Below are positions 23,777-34,200 of a DNA stretch of 64,000 nt, in pieces. The notes below the pieces were generated by a model. The model had not been told where the DNA came from and made no database searches. It saw only the letters and a list, made by a program, of their open reading frames with translations. Source of the DNA: Medicago truncatula (taxonomy: Eukaryota; Streptophyta; Magnoliopsida; Fabales; Fabaceae); NCBI RefSeq assembly GCF_003473485.1, contig NC_053048.1, positions 43,024,755 to 43,088,754 on the forward strand, written 5' to 3'. Position 1 is the stretch's first letter. The number at the start of each line of letters is the position of its first letter. The translations under genes were made by a program, and so were the position numbers.

Positions 23777-26380
23777 TCACAAAGCAACATATTGACTTTC
23801 AATCAGCTTTAAACAATTCTCATTCTCTATGCTACGAGGTCTATTTCTTGAAAAATGGTCAAATGTAATGTACATTAGGAAATCCAAAAAGAGGCTCTTT
23901 TCATATGTTCCTCTCACAAGTTCAACCTCATTCTGCACCAAATGATTAGCTCTGTCCAGTATTATGTAGGAGATTTCATCAAAATCAAAGCAAATATCTC
24001 TCAACTTTTGGCCCCATAGTAAGGCCCTTTCTGGCATTCCTTGCTTGCAAAAGTGAGACAACAATATATTGGTCGTAATCACATTTGGAATAAAACCCAT
24101 CTTAATTAATTTTGCAGTAACAATCATAGCACGATCCAAAATATCACTACAAATACCACCCATCACAGTGTTGTATGTCACTGTGTTTGGGACAATACCA
24201 GCAGAGACAAGCTCATCCAAAATGGCAATTGCTCGATTCATTTTTCGAACACTGCAGTAACCATGCATGCGTATATTATAGGTTGTGATATCTGGGTACA
24301 GCCCATATGGGTACATTTTATTAACAATATCATCTGCACGAACCATGTCAAATGCCTTACAGTATCCACCAACTAGTATGTTAAATGTGAATATATCAGG
24401 CATCAAACCAATCCGGTGCATATCAAGAAATGCATCAATTGCAGATTTCATGTTTCCTTGTCTACAAAATCTATCTATGATGATATTGAAGGTAAAGGTG
24501 TCAGGAAGAAGGCCTCTTAGCCTCATCTCTTTCTCCACCTTTAATGCTTGAGCCATCCTCCCCAAGTTGCAAAACCCGCCAATCAAAGAATTATAGGCAA
24601 AATTATTAGGAACAAAACCTATAGATAACATTTCCAAGAACACTTCATACGCCTCGTCAACATTACCTGCTTTTGAAAGTCCATCTATTAAGGCTGAAAA
24701 GGCAACAACATCTGGATAGATACCTCTTTCTTTCATTTCTTTCCACATAAATCGAGCACCATCCATATCATTCATCTTGAAATACCCATCAAAAAGCAGA
24801 GTGTAAGCCACTTTTTTTATGAGAAACCCCTTCTCTGACATTCTATGCAAAAGTGCCCTAGCTTCTTGCAACTTCCCTTTCCTACACAAACCCATAAGCA
24901 AAGAATTACATGTGGACGCTGAAGGAGTGAAACCACATTTCACCATAATATGATAGATTTCAAAAGCTTTGTCTTCTAAACCTTCCCTGCTATAGGCTGC
25001 TATTAATGAGTTAAAGGCAGCCACGCTAAAAGTTAGTCCCATTGCAAGTGAATCCTTTAATAATTTAATAGCCTGATCCAGTCTGCCAGCCCAACAATGC
25101 CACGATACCGTCATATCGTAAAGCGAACAATCCTGAAAAAATCCCATTTCTGTTAAATCTGTTAACAATTTGGTCCAATCCTCTTGCCTCCCATATTTAT
25201 AATGCCCTCCGACAAAAATGTTGAAAGTCACACAATCTGGCGGAACCCCTTTAATCCTCATTTCTTTATAAAGCAAGCTAGCTCGACCAATATCCCTCGC
25301 TTTCACATACCCATCCATCATCGTGTTATATATTGCAGTATTCGGAACAACCCCCAAAGCTAAAACTCTATCAAACAACTTCCTCGCCTCAACCACATTC
25401 CCTTCCCTACAAAGCGAATGCAAAATGGTATTAAACGTGGAAACACTCGGCTCACAACCTCGCTTCATCATCAAACGCAACCAACCAACTGCAACCGAAG
25501 TATTCCCCCCAACACAACAACCATTAATAATAACATTATACGTAAAAACATCGGGTTCACAGCCAAATTTACCCATCAAATGAAACAAACTCTCGCCTAT
25601 AACAACCTTCCCCCGTCTACAAAACCCACAAATCATCGTATTAAAAGTGATACTACTCGGAGCTGGCCCTTTTCGAATCATATCTTTAAACAAGCTCCAT
25701 ATAGTACCATAATCACCAACCCTAAACAACAATTTAAAAAGAATGGTCATTGCAGTAACACTAGGCCTAACACCAACATCTCTCATTCTATTCAAAATAT
25801 CCAAAGCCTCTAAACTCATACCTACATTCAAAAAACCTCTCATTAGCGTATTCAAAACAGAAAAATCAGATTCGTAATAATCATGATTCCTCCACATAAA
25901 TTCTACAATCTCTTTGGTTCTAACGGATTCAATTGTACCAAAAATCCAGGAAATTAGATCTTGTGCATGGAGTTGAAGATTAAGGGATGCGAGGACGTGT
26001 GCTGAAATGCAACAGGAATGGAGAAATTGATTGGAATGGGAATGGAGGAAGGTGAGTTTGAAGAAAGCGAAAGCGGTTTCTCGGGTTTGAAGAAGGTTGA
26101 GGATGTGAACGAGGAAGAGAGGGGAGAAACGAAGGGAGAACGATTTGAAGAGGAAGGTTTGGTGGGTTTTGATAATGGTGGGTAATTGGACGGTGAGGAT
26201 TCGGCGTTCCAGGGGGGTGAGTGTGTTGAGATTGGAGGTTCGGCTAGGTATGAATTGAGTTAAATAATCGGAGTGAAATGGCGAGGAAGAAGAAGAAGTT
26301 GAATAGGGGGTGTGAAAATGGTAATGGGGGTGTATCCTGAATCTGGATTTGAGAAAGAAGAGAGGAGACTTGGATGACAT
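23777..26380 (-). CDS. P-class pentatricopeptide repeat protein, 867 aa
   Basis: Organelle RNA-binding protein; PPR proteins of this class stabilise, process or activate translation of specific mitochondrial or plastid RNAs. The gene has no intron, typical of plant PPR genes. I place the start at the ATG at 26378-26380 (MSSKSPLFFLKSRFRIHPHY): the frame extends 33 codons further but only to a GTG, with an in-frame TAA just before it. The N-terminus is rich in Ser, Arg and His and lacks acidic residues, fitting an organelle targeting peptide. Eighteen contiguous 35-residue P motifs follow, e.g. VFTYNVIINGCC..., TFTFNIIIDRFCRQGN..., with no E, DYW, SMR or other C-terminal domain. A foldback element begins about 145 bp upstream of the start. 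The exact orthologue is not known to me. Confidence 0.93.
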   Translation of the reverse strand: MSSKSPLFFLKSRFRIHPHYHFHTPYSTSSSSSPFHSDYLTQFIPSRTSNLNTLTPLERRILTVQLPTIIKTHQTFLFKSFSLRFSPLFLVHILNLLQTRETAFAFFKLTFLHSHSNQFLHSCCISAHVLASLNLQLHAQDLISWIFGTIESVRTKEIVEFMWRNHDYYESDFSVLNTLMRGFLNVGMSLEALDILNRMRDVGVRPSVTAMTILFKLLFRVGDYGTIWSLFKDMIRKGPAPSSITFNTMICGFCRRGKVVIGESLFHLMGKFGCEPDVFTYNVIINGCCVGGNTSVAVGWLRLMMKRGCEPSVSTFNTILHSLCREGNVVEARKLFDRVLALGVVPNTAIYNTMMDGYVKARDIGRASLLYKEMRIKGVPPDCVTFNIFVGGHYKYGRQEDWTKLLTDLTEMGFFQDCSLYDMTVSWHCWAGRLDQAIKLLKDSLAMGLTFSVAAFNSLIAAYSREGLEDKAFEIYHIMVKCGFTPSASTCNSLLMGLCRKGKLQEARALLHRMSEKGFLIKKVAYTLLFDGYFKMNDMDGARFMWKEMKERGIYPDVVAFSALIDGLSKAGNVDEAYEVFLEMLSIGFVPNNFAYNSLIGGFCNLGRMAQALKVEKEMRLRGLLPDTFTFNIIIDRFCRQGNMKSAIDAFLDMHRIGLMPDIFTFNILVGGYCKAFDMVRADDIVNKMYPYGLYPDITTYNIRMHGYCSVRKMNRAIAILDELVSAGIVPNTVTYNTVMGGICSDILDRAMIVTAKLIKMGFIPNVITTNILLSHFCKQGMPERALLWGQKLRDICFDFDEISYIILDRANHLVQNEVELVRGTYEKSLFLDFLMYITFDHFSRNRPRSIENENCLKLIESQYVAL

Positions 26381-26523
26381 TCGGAGCGGAGCACACAAAA
26401 GTGCTCTCGCGTTTTGAACTGGAAGTGAAGTGAAGTGATTATGGAAGCGGAGAGAGATGTTAGATACATTCAGTTTCACAATGACAGCTTACGGTGGCAA
26501 CATGGGTTCATATATGCAGTATG

Positions 26524-27114
26524 ATTAATAATGGAGAATTGCTTTTCCCACATTCCATAAGGTTGTGCCACACGAGTAAATGATATTTTTACCCTGCGGC
26601 AGTTAACTACCGAAGTTTGGAACCGGCTGCTGCCGACGAAAAAAAAACCTCGACACTTTACTGCCGAGGAACTCATCAATTTTTTTTTTCCTTTTTCCTG
26701 ATATTGTAGGAACTCATCAATTTTATTGTGCTGATATTGCTTTCATTCCTGATATTCCTGGAAAGACGCTGCCCTTGATTTACCATCAAAACCTGAGAAG
26801 ATTGCCATTGTTGGTGGAGGTTACATTGCCTTGGAGTTTGCTGGTATCTTTAATGGTTTGAAAAGTGATGTTGGAAGTACCTTTGTTATAAAAAAGGAAA
26901 CAAAAAAAAATTGATGAGTTCCTCGCCACTAAAGTGCCGAGGTTTTTTTTTTTTTTTTCACTTTTTTCGTCGGCAGTTAACTGCCGAAGGAGCTTCGGTA
27001 GTTAACTGCAGCCGGTTCCAAATTTCGGTAGTGAACTGCCGCAGGGGCAAAAACGTCATTTACTCGTGTGGCACAGCCTTATGTAATGTGGAAACAGCAA
27101 TTCTCTTAATAATG
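26524..27114. mobile_element. Foldback element carrying a glutathione reductase gene fragment
   Basis: Two inverted arms (about 26524-26695 and 26911-27114) share long blocks: AGAATTGC near the tips, GCCACACGAGTAAATGA, TTGGAACCGGCTGC, and GAGGAACTCATCAA next to the loop. The arms contain self-complementary blocks such as TCGGCAGTTAACTGCCGA. The loop (about 26741-26873) is a piece of a different, protein-coding gene. A clear target duplication is not visible. No transposase is present, so the element is non-autonomous. A close relative follows at 27175. Confidence 0.7.
26741..26873 (+). pseudogene. Captured glutathione reductase fragment
   Basis: Plus-strand translation gives FIPDIPG, then in a shifted frame [20 protein letters not shown] continuing [16 protein letters not shown]. 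This matches the plant glutathione reductase region that joins the FAD domain to the NADPH-binding Rossmann fold (GGGYIA). About seven residues expected between IPGK and DAALD are missing, with a one-base frame offset, and similarity stops after KSDV. The piece encodes no functional enzyme. It is a transduplicated scrap within the foldback element. It keeps high protein-level similarity, so capture may be fairly recent. Confidence 0.85.
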
Positions 27115-27174
27115 TGAAGAAAAAACAACATTTGCAACTATATATGTTGATAAAAAATAAGATAAAAAAAATAG

Positions 27175-28054
27175 GGTTAAATATGTTTTTGGTCCCTATA
27201 AAATTGGGTTGAGGCACACAAGTAAAATACGATTTTGCCCCCTCGGCAGTTACTGCCGAGGAAAACTTCGGTAGTTAACTACCGAGAATTATGTTTCATC
27301 AGATGATAGATGAAATAGCCACCTGATCCCCCTACACACTATTTCATCATCAACTTCCATACCACTTTGATCCAAAAAAAATTCATCAAGTTTTGCTCCA
27401 AAATCATTCAAGCATCAAGCATAGGAGGTATCAACACACTTTTGACGTAAAAAAAAATAGGTATTGAGCATTTAAGGTACCGAGGAATACTTATGAAAAA
27501 ATTTCACAACGAAAAAGCGGCAACTACGACCATTTTTTCTAAAAAAAATTCGTTTGTTTTTTGTTTTTTTTTTTGTTTTAATTCATTATGGCATTGATGT
27601 TTATGCATTAGTTAGTTGTTAATTCATATTTTTGTGTTGTTTAATTATAGTAATGGTAGAGAACATGGAAGATGTTCTGGGAGAGACAAAACTAAATTTT
27701 GTCAAATTTTTGGAGATGTCAAACCGTCTAAGGTTGAACCGAAACCAAACATTGATGGAGCTTCCGTCCATGTTGAAGTTTTAAAATATGTTGGCTCCGG
27801 TGTCCTCCCACATCAAGCCCACGAGAATTACAGGTAAAAACTGACCGAAAAATGGCTTGAAAATGCTTTAGAATTATGCAGAACTCACTGTATGTATAAT
27901 TGTTTTCCTCGGCAGTTAACTGCAACCGGTTTCGAATTCCTCGGCATTTAACTGCCGAGGGGGCAAAAGCGTATTTTACTCGTGTGACACAGCCTTATGC
28001 AATGTGTCAACAACAATTTTCCAATTTTATAGGGACCAAAAGCATATTTAACCC
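27175..28054. mobile_element. MULE-like element, 880 bp, with 9-bp target duplication
   Basis: The terminal inverted repeats start GGGTTAAATATGTTTTTGG on the left; the right end reads the same in reverse complement with one or two changes. Flanking 9-mers are AAAAAAATA (27166-27174) and AAAAAAGTA (28055-28063), 8/9 identical; a 9-bp duplication is the mark of Mutator-like elements, though A-runs weaken the case. Subterminal palindromes (TCGGTAGTTAACTACCGA) match the neighbouring foldback element. The interior includes an open frame at 27616-27837 (GRCSGRDKTKFCQIFGDV...) that I do not recognise; it may be another captured piece. Confidence 0.65.
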
Positions 28055-28719
28055 AAAAAAGTATTTCCAAGCATATATTTTGATTAAGAACAAATATTTA
28101 TAAGTATATATTTTGTTTTTATTTTAAAAAATAAATATATTATTTTACTTTAAATCCTCATCATTTATAATTATAATCCTATATTTTTTTAAGAGTAATG
28201 ATATATGTACAACCATTTGGTATAACTTTGATGACAACTTTTATTTGTTCTCTTTTCATTAGTACAAAACAATAGAGAGAATAAGAATATAATGTGAGTA
28301 TGAGAGAGAAAGTTGTCAAAAAATTTAAATAAAGTGGTTGTACAAATATTATCTCTTTTTTTAATAATATAAATTTAACTTACAAAAGAGAAAAATAACT
28401 TATATATCCTCACTAACTCACACTACTCGCACATACAACACATAAAAAAACACTCATCTTATCTCACTAATAACTCACCATTCTCATGATCAAGTTGTCC
28501 ATGAACAATATCACTCATAAATACACGGAATACACCAGTAAATTCATAACCGATAAATTATTCAAACCACAACTATTGCATGCAGCTATTACAAGAATTG
28601 CACGTAATTTCTCTTTTTCTTTAGTTGTTATTTCCTTCTCTTCATGTGTATCATCTCATCACTTCCTCTTCCATATATTAGAGTTGTTGTTTGTTGATTC
28701 TGATTTTTTATTTATTTTT
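28055..28719. other. AT-rich gene-free DNA
   Basis: No gene is supported. An 83-codon open frame at 28486-28737 is hydrophobic at its end and overlaps a tandem duplication; there is no known domain. Confidence 0.4.
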
Positions 28720-28911
28720 CCAAGGCAACACATTTGATGCATCCACATAATATTGGATGGGAAAGTTCAACAACTTCTTTATTCATTCTTATTGCATGTT
28801 ATAGTTTGTCTAATTCCAAGGCAACACATTTGATGCATCCGCACAATATTAGATGGGAAAGTTCAACAACTTCTTTATTCATTCTTATTGCATGTTATTA
28901 GTTTATCTAAT
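28720..28911. repeat. Tandem duplication, two 96-bp copies
   Basis: Both copies start CCAAGGCAACACATTTGATG, at 28720 and 28816, and match almost base for base through TTATTGCATGTTAT. The exact 96-bp period and few differences point to a recent local duplication. Confidence 0.9.
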
Positions 28912-31257
28912 AATATGTCAAAAATAATAAAAAGAAGTAAATATTTGATTTTTATTTTGCAATGTTTGATACAATCTTAGTCATCTTTTTCTTCTTGAGG
29001 ATTTCATTTTCATTTTTTCATATTCCTTTTGATTTGATTTTAATCTGTTTGATACAATCTTTAATTTTACTCTTTTGCATAATTATGAAACACTTTTTTC
29101 AATTGTTTTTTTTTTTCCTATCTATACATTAATTATGATGAGATTTTACAAATGTGTCATTTTTCTAAAGCAAAAAAAAAAAAAAAAAAAAAACTAGGGA
29201 TGCCGGGGAAGGCAAACCATCCAATTATATTGACATCCTACAAGTTCAACAATAACTTTTCCCTTTCTTACTCTCATTTTATTAATTAAATTAAAAAACA
29301 TTTATAGTTATAAATTATAATCATATAGCTACACGGCTTCCACAACTCTATTTTTATAATCCTACAAAGTTCTACGGCAATTTTTTCCCTTCAAAGCTCT
29401 CAGTTTATTATTAAATTAATAACAATCATTTATTACTATAATCTTATAACTATCCACCCACCCGCCACAACTCTATTTCCCACTTTTTATTAATTAAATG
29501 AAACATATAAATTAAAATTAGGAATTAAATTAAGAAAATAGAAAGAAAAAAATAATGAAGAGAAAGCAGTTCAATTTCCCACGTTTTTTGTTTTGTTTTA
29601 TCCGACAAATTCTTCTATAAATAGAAAATTATTTGGCTTGATGTACTATTTAGTTGTATGTGTCATTTTTTTCATTAAAGTTATGATATATTAAAAGATT
29701 ATTATAATTTATGATTTACTATGCGATACAAATAGTATATTCTTATTTCCTCGTAAGATATAAACTATTAAAATGTTGCATATTTTTTATTAGAAAATTT
29801 TCTTATTCATGTCAATAACTATTCAAACGAGCACTACAAATTTCTATGATTTACCTTCTACAATTGGAAAGTTTTATTTTTATTATCTTTTCACTTGAGA
29901 GTGTGATAGACATTACATATCAATATATTGTATAATGATTTTTCAAACTACAGTAATTACCAATAATAATTCAATAAAACTTACCCGTGCGACGTCTATT
30001 GTGTATATATATTGGAAGTTATGAAGCACTAATAGAGTGGTCATTCCAATAAAAGTATGATTATCTATTGTGTATATATTTCGACTAAGTTAAGTTCATC
30101 GAGACTATTTTGATTATGTTTTAATTATGTCTATCATAGTTTCTTTGCAATATTCATTTTTTTTTAAATCTAACGAGATTTTCAAGTATTGTGAATAGTT
30201 GGTTAAAGTATGATTGGTTGAAAAGGGAGAGATTATTAAAAGTTTAGATTAATTACAGTTTAGTAACCCACTTAGGTTGGCCTAATGATAATTGGATTGG
30301 GACTTGGGAGTGTGCTCCTCCTTGAGGTGTTCGGTTTTCTCTAGTGCTAATTTGAGTGGGCTAATTTAGTTTCTTAAAAAAAATAATAAATTTAGTCGCT
30401 CAAAAAATTTGTTATGGTCTGGCCACCGATAACTTATTTCGACTGAGCTCAATTCAACATCAAGAGGACAATTTTATATCTAGTGTCTTGTTTTAGCACA
30501 TTCCATAAAAATGAATGATGGTCGTTTAATGCATGTTTTAAATTTAATCCACACGATGTAAGGAAAGAATTGTATGATGCATGTTTTAAATTTAATCAGC
30601 ACGAATTCACGAGAGTATTGTATTGTATGCACTATCAAAAATCAATCAATAAGTTGTATATCTTACTGTTTAAGTTGCGTTAGTCGTTCACACTATCCTT
30701 TTATTCTTTACTTAGGCTTACATCAAATTTAGTTTTTTATTCATGTTAAATTCAAATATCCCAACAACATATAAATGATGCAAAGTGTAGAAATTTCTTC
30801 TTGTTGGTTTGTTAGATTAATTATAAATCCAATGAAAGCAATCAAATGGTTTCACGGTCCGCACTTATAAAAATGCTCACGAACACTTTTTAAGGATCCC
30901 AAATTTAGAAAATATTCTATAAAAAAAGCCAAATATTGCAAATTCCAATATATTGATTACACATATTTTCATAAAAACTTATTATTACAGGTGCTTAAAG
31001 AGGAGTGCCCTAGGGGACACTCGTTAACATTTCCCATAAAAATATAATCGAAGCAAATTCCAGTAAAAAATTCAAAATGGCTTCCCTCCTAAAGTTAGTA
31101 CTACAATTAGAGTCTACAGTCAAAAAACTAAAATGTAGATATAGTAAACAAAACAAATTACAATCTCTTCCTTCTTCTCTCTCTCTCTTGAAGATTAAAA
31201 AAAATCGACCTGGATATAATCCCGATACTTGACAAAATGCTTCAGATGATCAAGTCC
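28912..31257. other. Gene-free AT-rich region
   Basis: Very AT-rich with many homopolymer runs. It contains a partial SINE-like copy (30265-30385) but no supported gene. The right end (about 31150-31257) is probably 3'UTR of eIF3m. Confidence 0.4.
30265..30385 (+). mobile_element. Partial SINE-like copy
   Basis: Shares 'ttggcctaatgataattggattgggacttggga' type sequence and the following 'gtgctaatttgagtgggcta' with the repeat at 14450. The right half is missing. Confidence 0.4.
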
Positions 31258-34200
31258 TCAGTGAACTACCAAACCTTGGGCTGCCTGGGACCCATCTTCT
31301 GATACTTTGTTGGCTTGAATGGTACTGATCACATTTGAAATATTTTCCTATAAATAGAACAAAAATAAACAAATAATAATAAGTAACTCAGTTGAAACAA
31401 TGGAATTTCAATCTGACTGAACACAGTATCAAACTGTTATTAAGTGCACAGGAACTATCATCATCTAGAACATGTCCTCTAATAATGTTGTGAAAAATAC
31501 TGCAAAAGAGAAAACAACCAAAAATGTATACACTTCGAATCAGCAGTATAAAAAGTGTTTACAACAGTCAACAGGCATAAAAATCGCATTCAGGAATGGT
31601 TTCAGAGCTAAGTAATTAGCTTCTGAATATATTCAAGTTTACAGGGTTTTAAAATCTAATTTAATTTAACTGTTATACATGTGGTAAAATTTATTTTCGA
31701 AAATACCTGTATTATAGGGATCGCATCACTAAACATTTCTATGCATAAAACATCAAATTTATAATTCCGGAAATTATAGATGAGAAATGATTTACCCTCC
31801 AAGTCACTAGCTTTGTTCTCAGTGTTTGCCATTGATGCTGACCAAAAACCCGATCGGTGTGATGACTGCACATATCAACACTTGCATTAAACTGTGTATA
31901 ATACTTTAAAACTAGAAGCGAATTTACGAAGAAAAAAATAGCTACAGCCATAAGGTGCATGTCTACATGCCCTATAGCCAGAATAAAGGCTAGAAATTGA
32001 GATGCAACATACCTAACAAGGACAACTTGATTCATTTGGTCCATCTTACAGTCAATTAACTTTGCAGTTATTGCTTTAAACACCAATAGTTCAACTTCAT
32101 CATCATTGATCTGAAAGGGAGTTGCAACGTTTGAATTATGCTAGAAATATGCAAATACAAAACATAGAGTAAAATGAAATTTACCTGAAGTGTGTCCCTA
32201 ATAAGTTCATAAGGAATTTGGCCAGATCCATCAGAGCTGAGATCAACCAATGACATCAATCGCATTTTTGCAATGCATTCTTCATGCACAAGGCCTAAAC
32301 AACATTATTTCATCAAAACATTTAGGTAGAAACACAGCGGAAGAGAGCTCTGCAAATATAGCTAATGATAACCAATTGTGCATGAACAGTATTTACCATA
32401 GTCATTCAATAAGGTGGAATTTGCAGTGTGATACTCTAAGTATACATCAAGCCTCTGAGTAAGAAAAATCTTGAGAAGCTGATATAACAGAGCATATTTG
32501 GCATCATTCTCCAGTTGCCCAACAGCAGGCATGTCCAGTAAATCACACTACAACATGAAAATCAAAATACAAATTTATGAATGCTCTAGAGAATATTCAA
32601 CGCTGCAAGACAAAAATTATATACAATAGCAGACTTCGCCATCTAAGCAAGAGTCTAACTCGAGATGTTCCACAGAATCTGAATAATACTAATATTAAAT
32701 ATCGTTCATTAAAAAAAAAATACATTATTTAGATATTTGATTTATAACATATTTTCCCACTTGCTGATTGTAAAGATTAAGATAAACACAAATGATAATT
32801 CACAAATGTTGCAATTATGAACATTTCTCAATATTTGCTTTATCCCGAGTCATAAATAAGGCAGCAAGGTATGCAATGCAACGCACTATTATGATTACTA
32901 GCGAGGTCATAGCTTCATGGCACATAATGGACCATTCCTAGTCTCTCTTATGGCCTCACTCTAGGCATCAAAGAAAACGCAAATAAAGCACACTGCTTTC
33001 AATGTTCTCGCGAAGTTGAGTCACAAAAAGAAAGAGGTTGAAGTCGCAGAGACAGAGAAACCAGAAAGAGAAGAGGCTGCAACGGAGAGAATTGGAAAAG
33101 ATGTGTCGCAAAGGAGAGACGCGACAGGGAGAAGGGGCTGTCTGAGAATTGTAATCATTGAAAATGATTTTGCAACTTGGATGTTGCAAGCCAAAAACAC
33201 ACACACACACAAAAAATAGAGAGAATTCTCTGATTTTAAATTTTCACAGCGATTCCACTGGTTCGGAATCTCTCAGCAAAAAAATCATAAAAATGGCAAT
33301 TCCAAAGTATATAAAACACAAGTTTAACTGCCTTGCCTATAAGAGAAAAATGGACACTACAAGATGATACACAGTCCAAAAGGCAAACAAAAATTCTAAA
33401 CTAAGTTGCAGATAACAACATAAAAGTGGCCTTATCACCTTTTGAGAAGATATTATGTTTTCCAGCTGCGACTAATAACTATGATTGAATGTAGGGGACG
33501 GAAACAATAATTTCATGCAATAGTTTAAACCTCATTATTACACAAGTTACCTGAAATACGTCAGGTGCCTTGACAAAATCAACAATTGCACGCACAGCTT
33601 CCTCCTTGGCTTCACTCAAAACATGCGCCTCTTCTCCAGAAAAAGTAGCAAGATAATTGGTGAGGAACTTAAAAGAATCCTTTGACATGCTGAGATAAAA
33701 AAAAAAAAGAACAGTAATTAATATTTTTTTACTACGAAGAACAGAGATTGAGGTGTGGATATATGATTACTGACCGAATGGGTAGTGAGACTGATGACAA
33801 TAAACTTATGTTATATTCTAATTCCTACTCCAAAGAGAAGTAAAAACAAAATATTCTAAATTAACTGTACAAGGATTGAACTATGTGCTATACCTTTTGT
33901 TTTCCTTCAAAACATTAGAGATGGTGAGAAACAGCTCTCTCTGTTCCGGTGTCCCAATTTTCCACTCTTTCAAGAAGCTATCGATCTTTTTGAATGAAGG
34001 TATAATGTATTGTGTGACTTTTCCATCAACAGCCAAATTCAATGCCTTCATGTAGACATAAAACTGGCAGTATGGAGTCTCCAAAAGATTATAAAAATTG
34101 ATCAAACTGCAAAGAAAGAAGATTTATTAATAAAATAAGTAGTCACAGTGGCAAGCATTTTCAAAATTTCAAAACCAAGTAGGATGTAATATTACATTTT

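Noticed and set aside
25323-25813. Plus-strand open frames over the PPR gene
   Set aside because: Shadows of the PPR coding strand; repeat-like because the PPR motifs repeat.
26381-26479. N-terminal extension of the PPR frame by 33 residues
   Set aside because: The extension begins at GTG, with an in-frame TAA three codons before it; the first in-frame ATG is at 26378-26380.
33016-33219. 67-codon charged open frame in eIF3m intron 5
   Set aside because: It lies in an intron on the opposite strand, is low-complexity, and has no homologue that I recognise.
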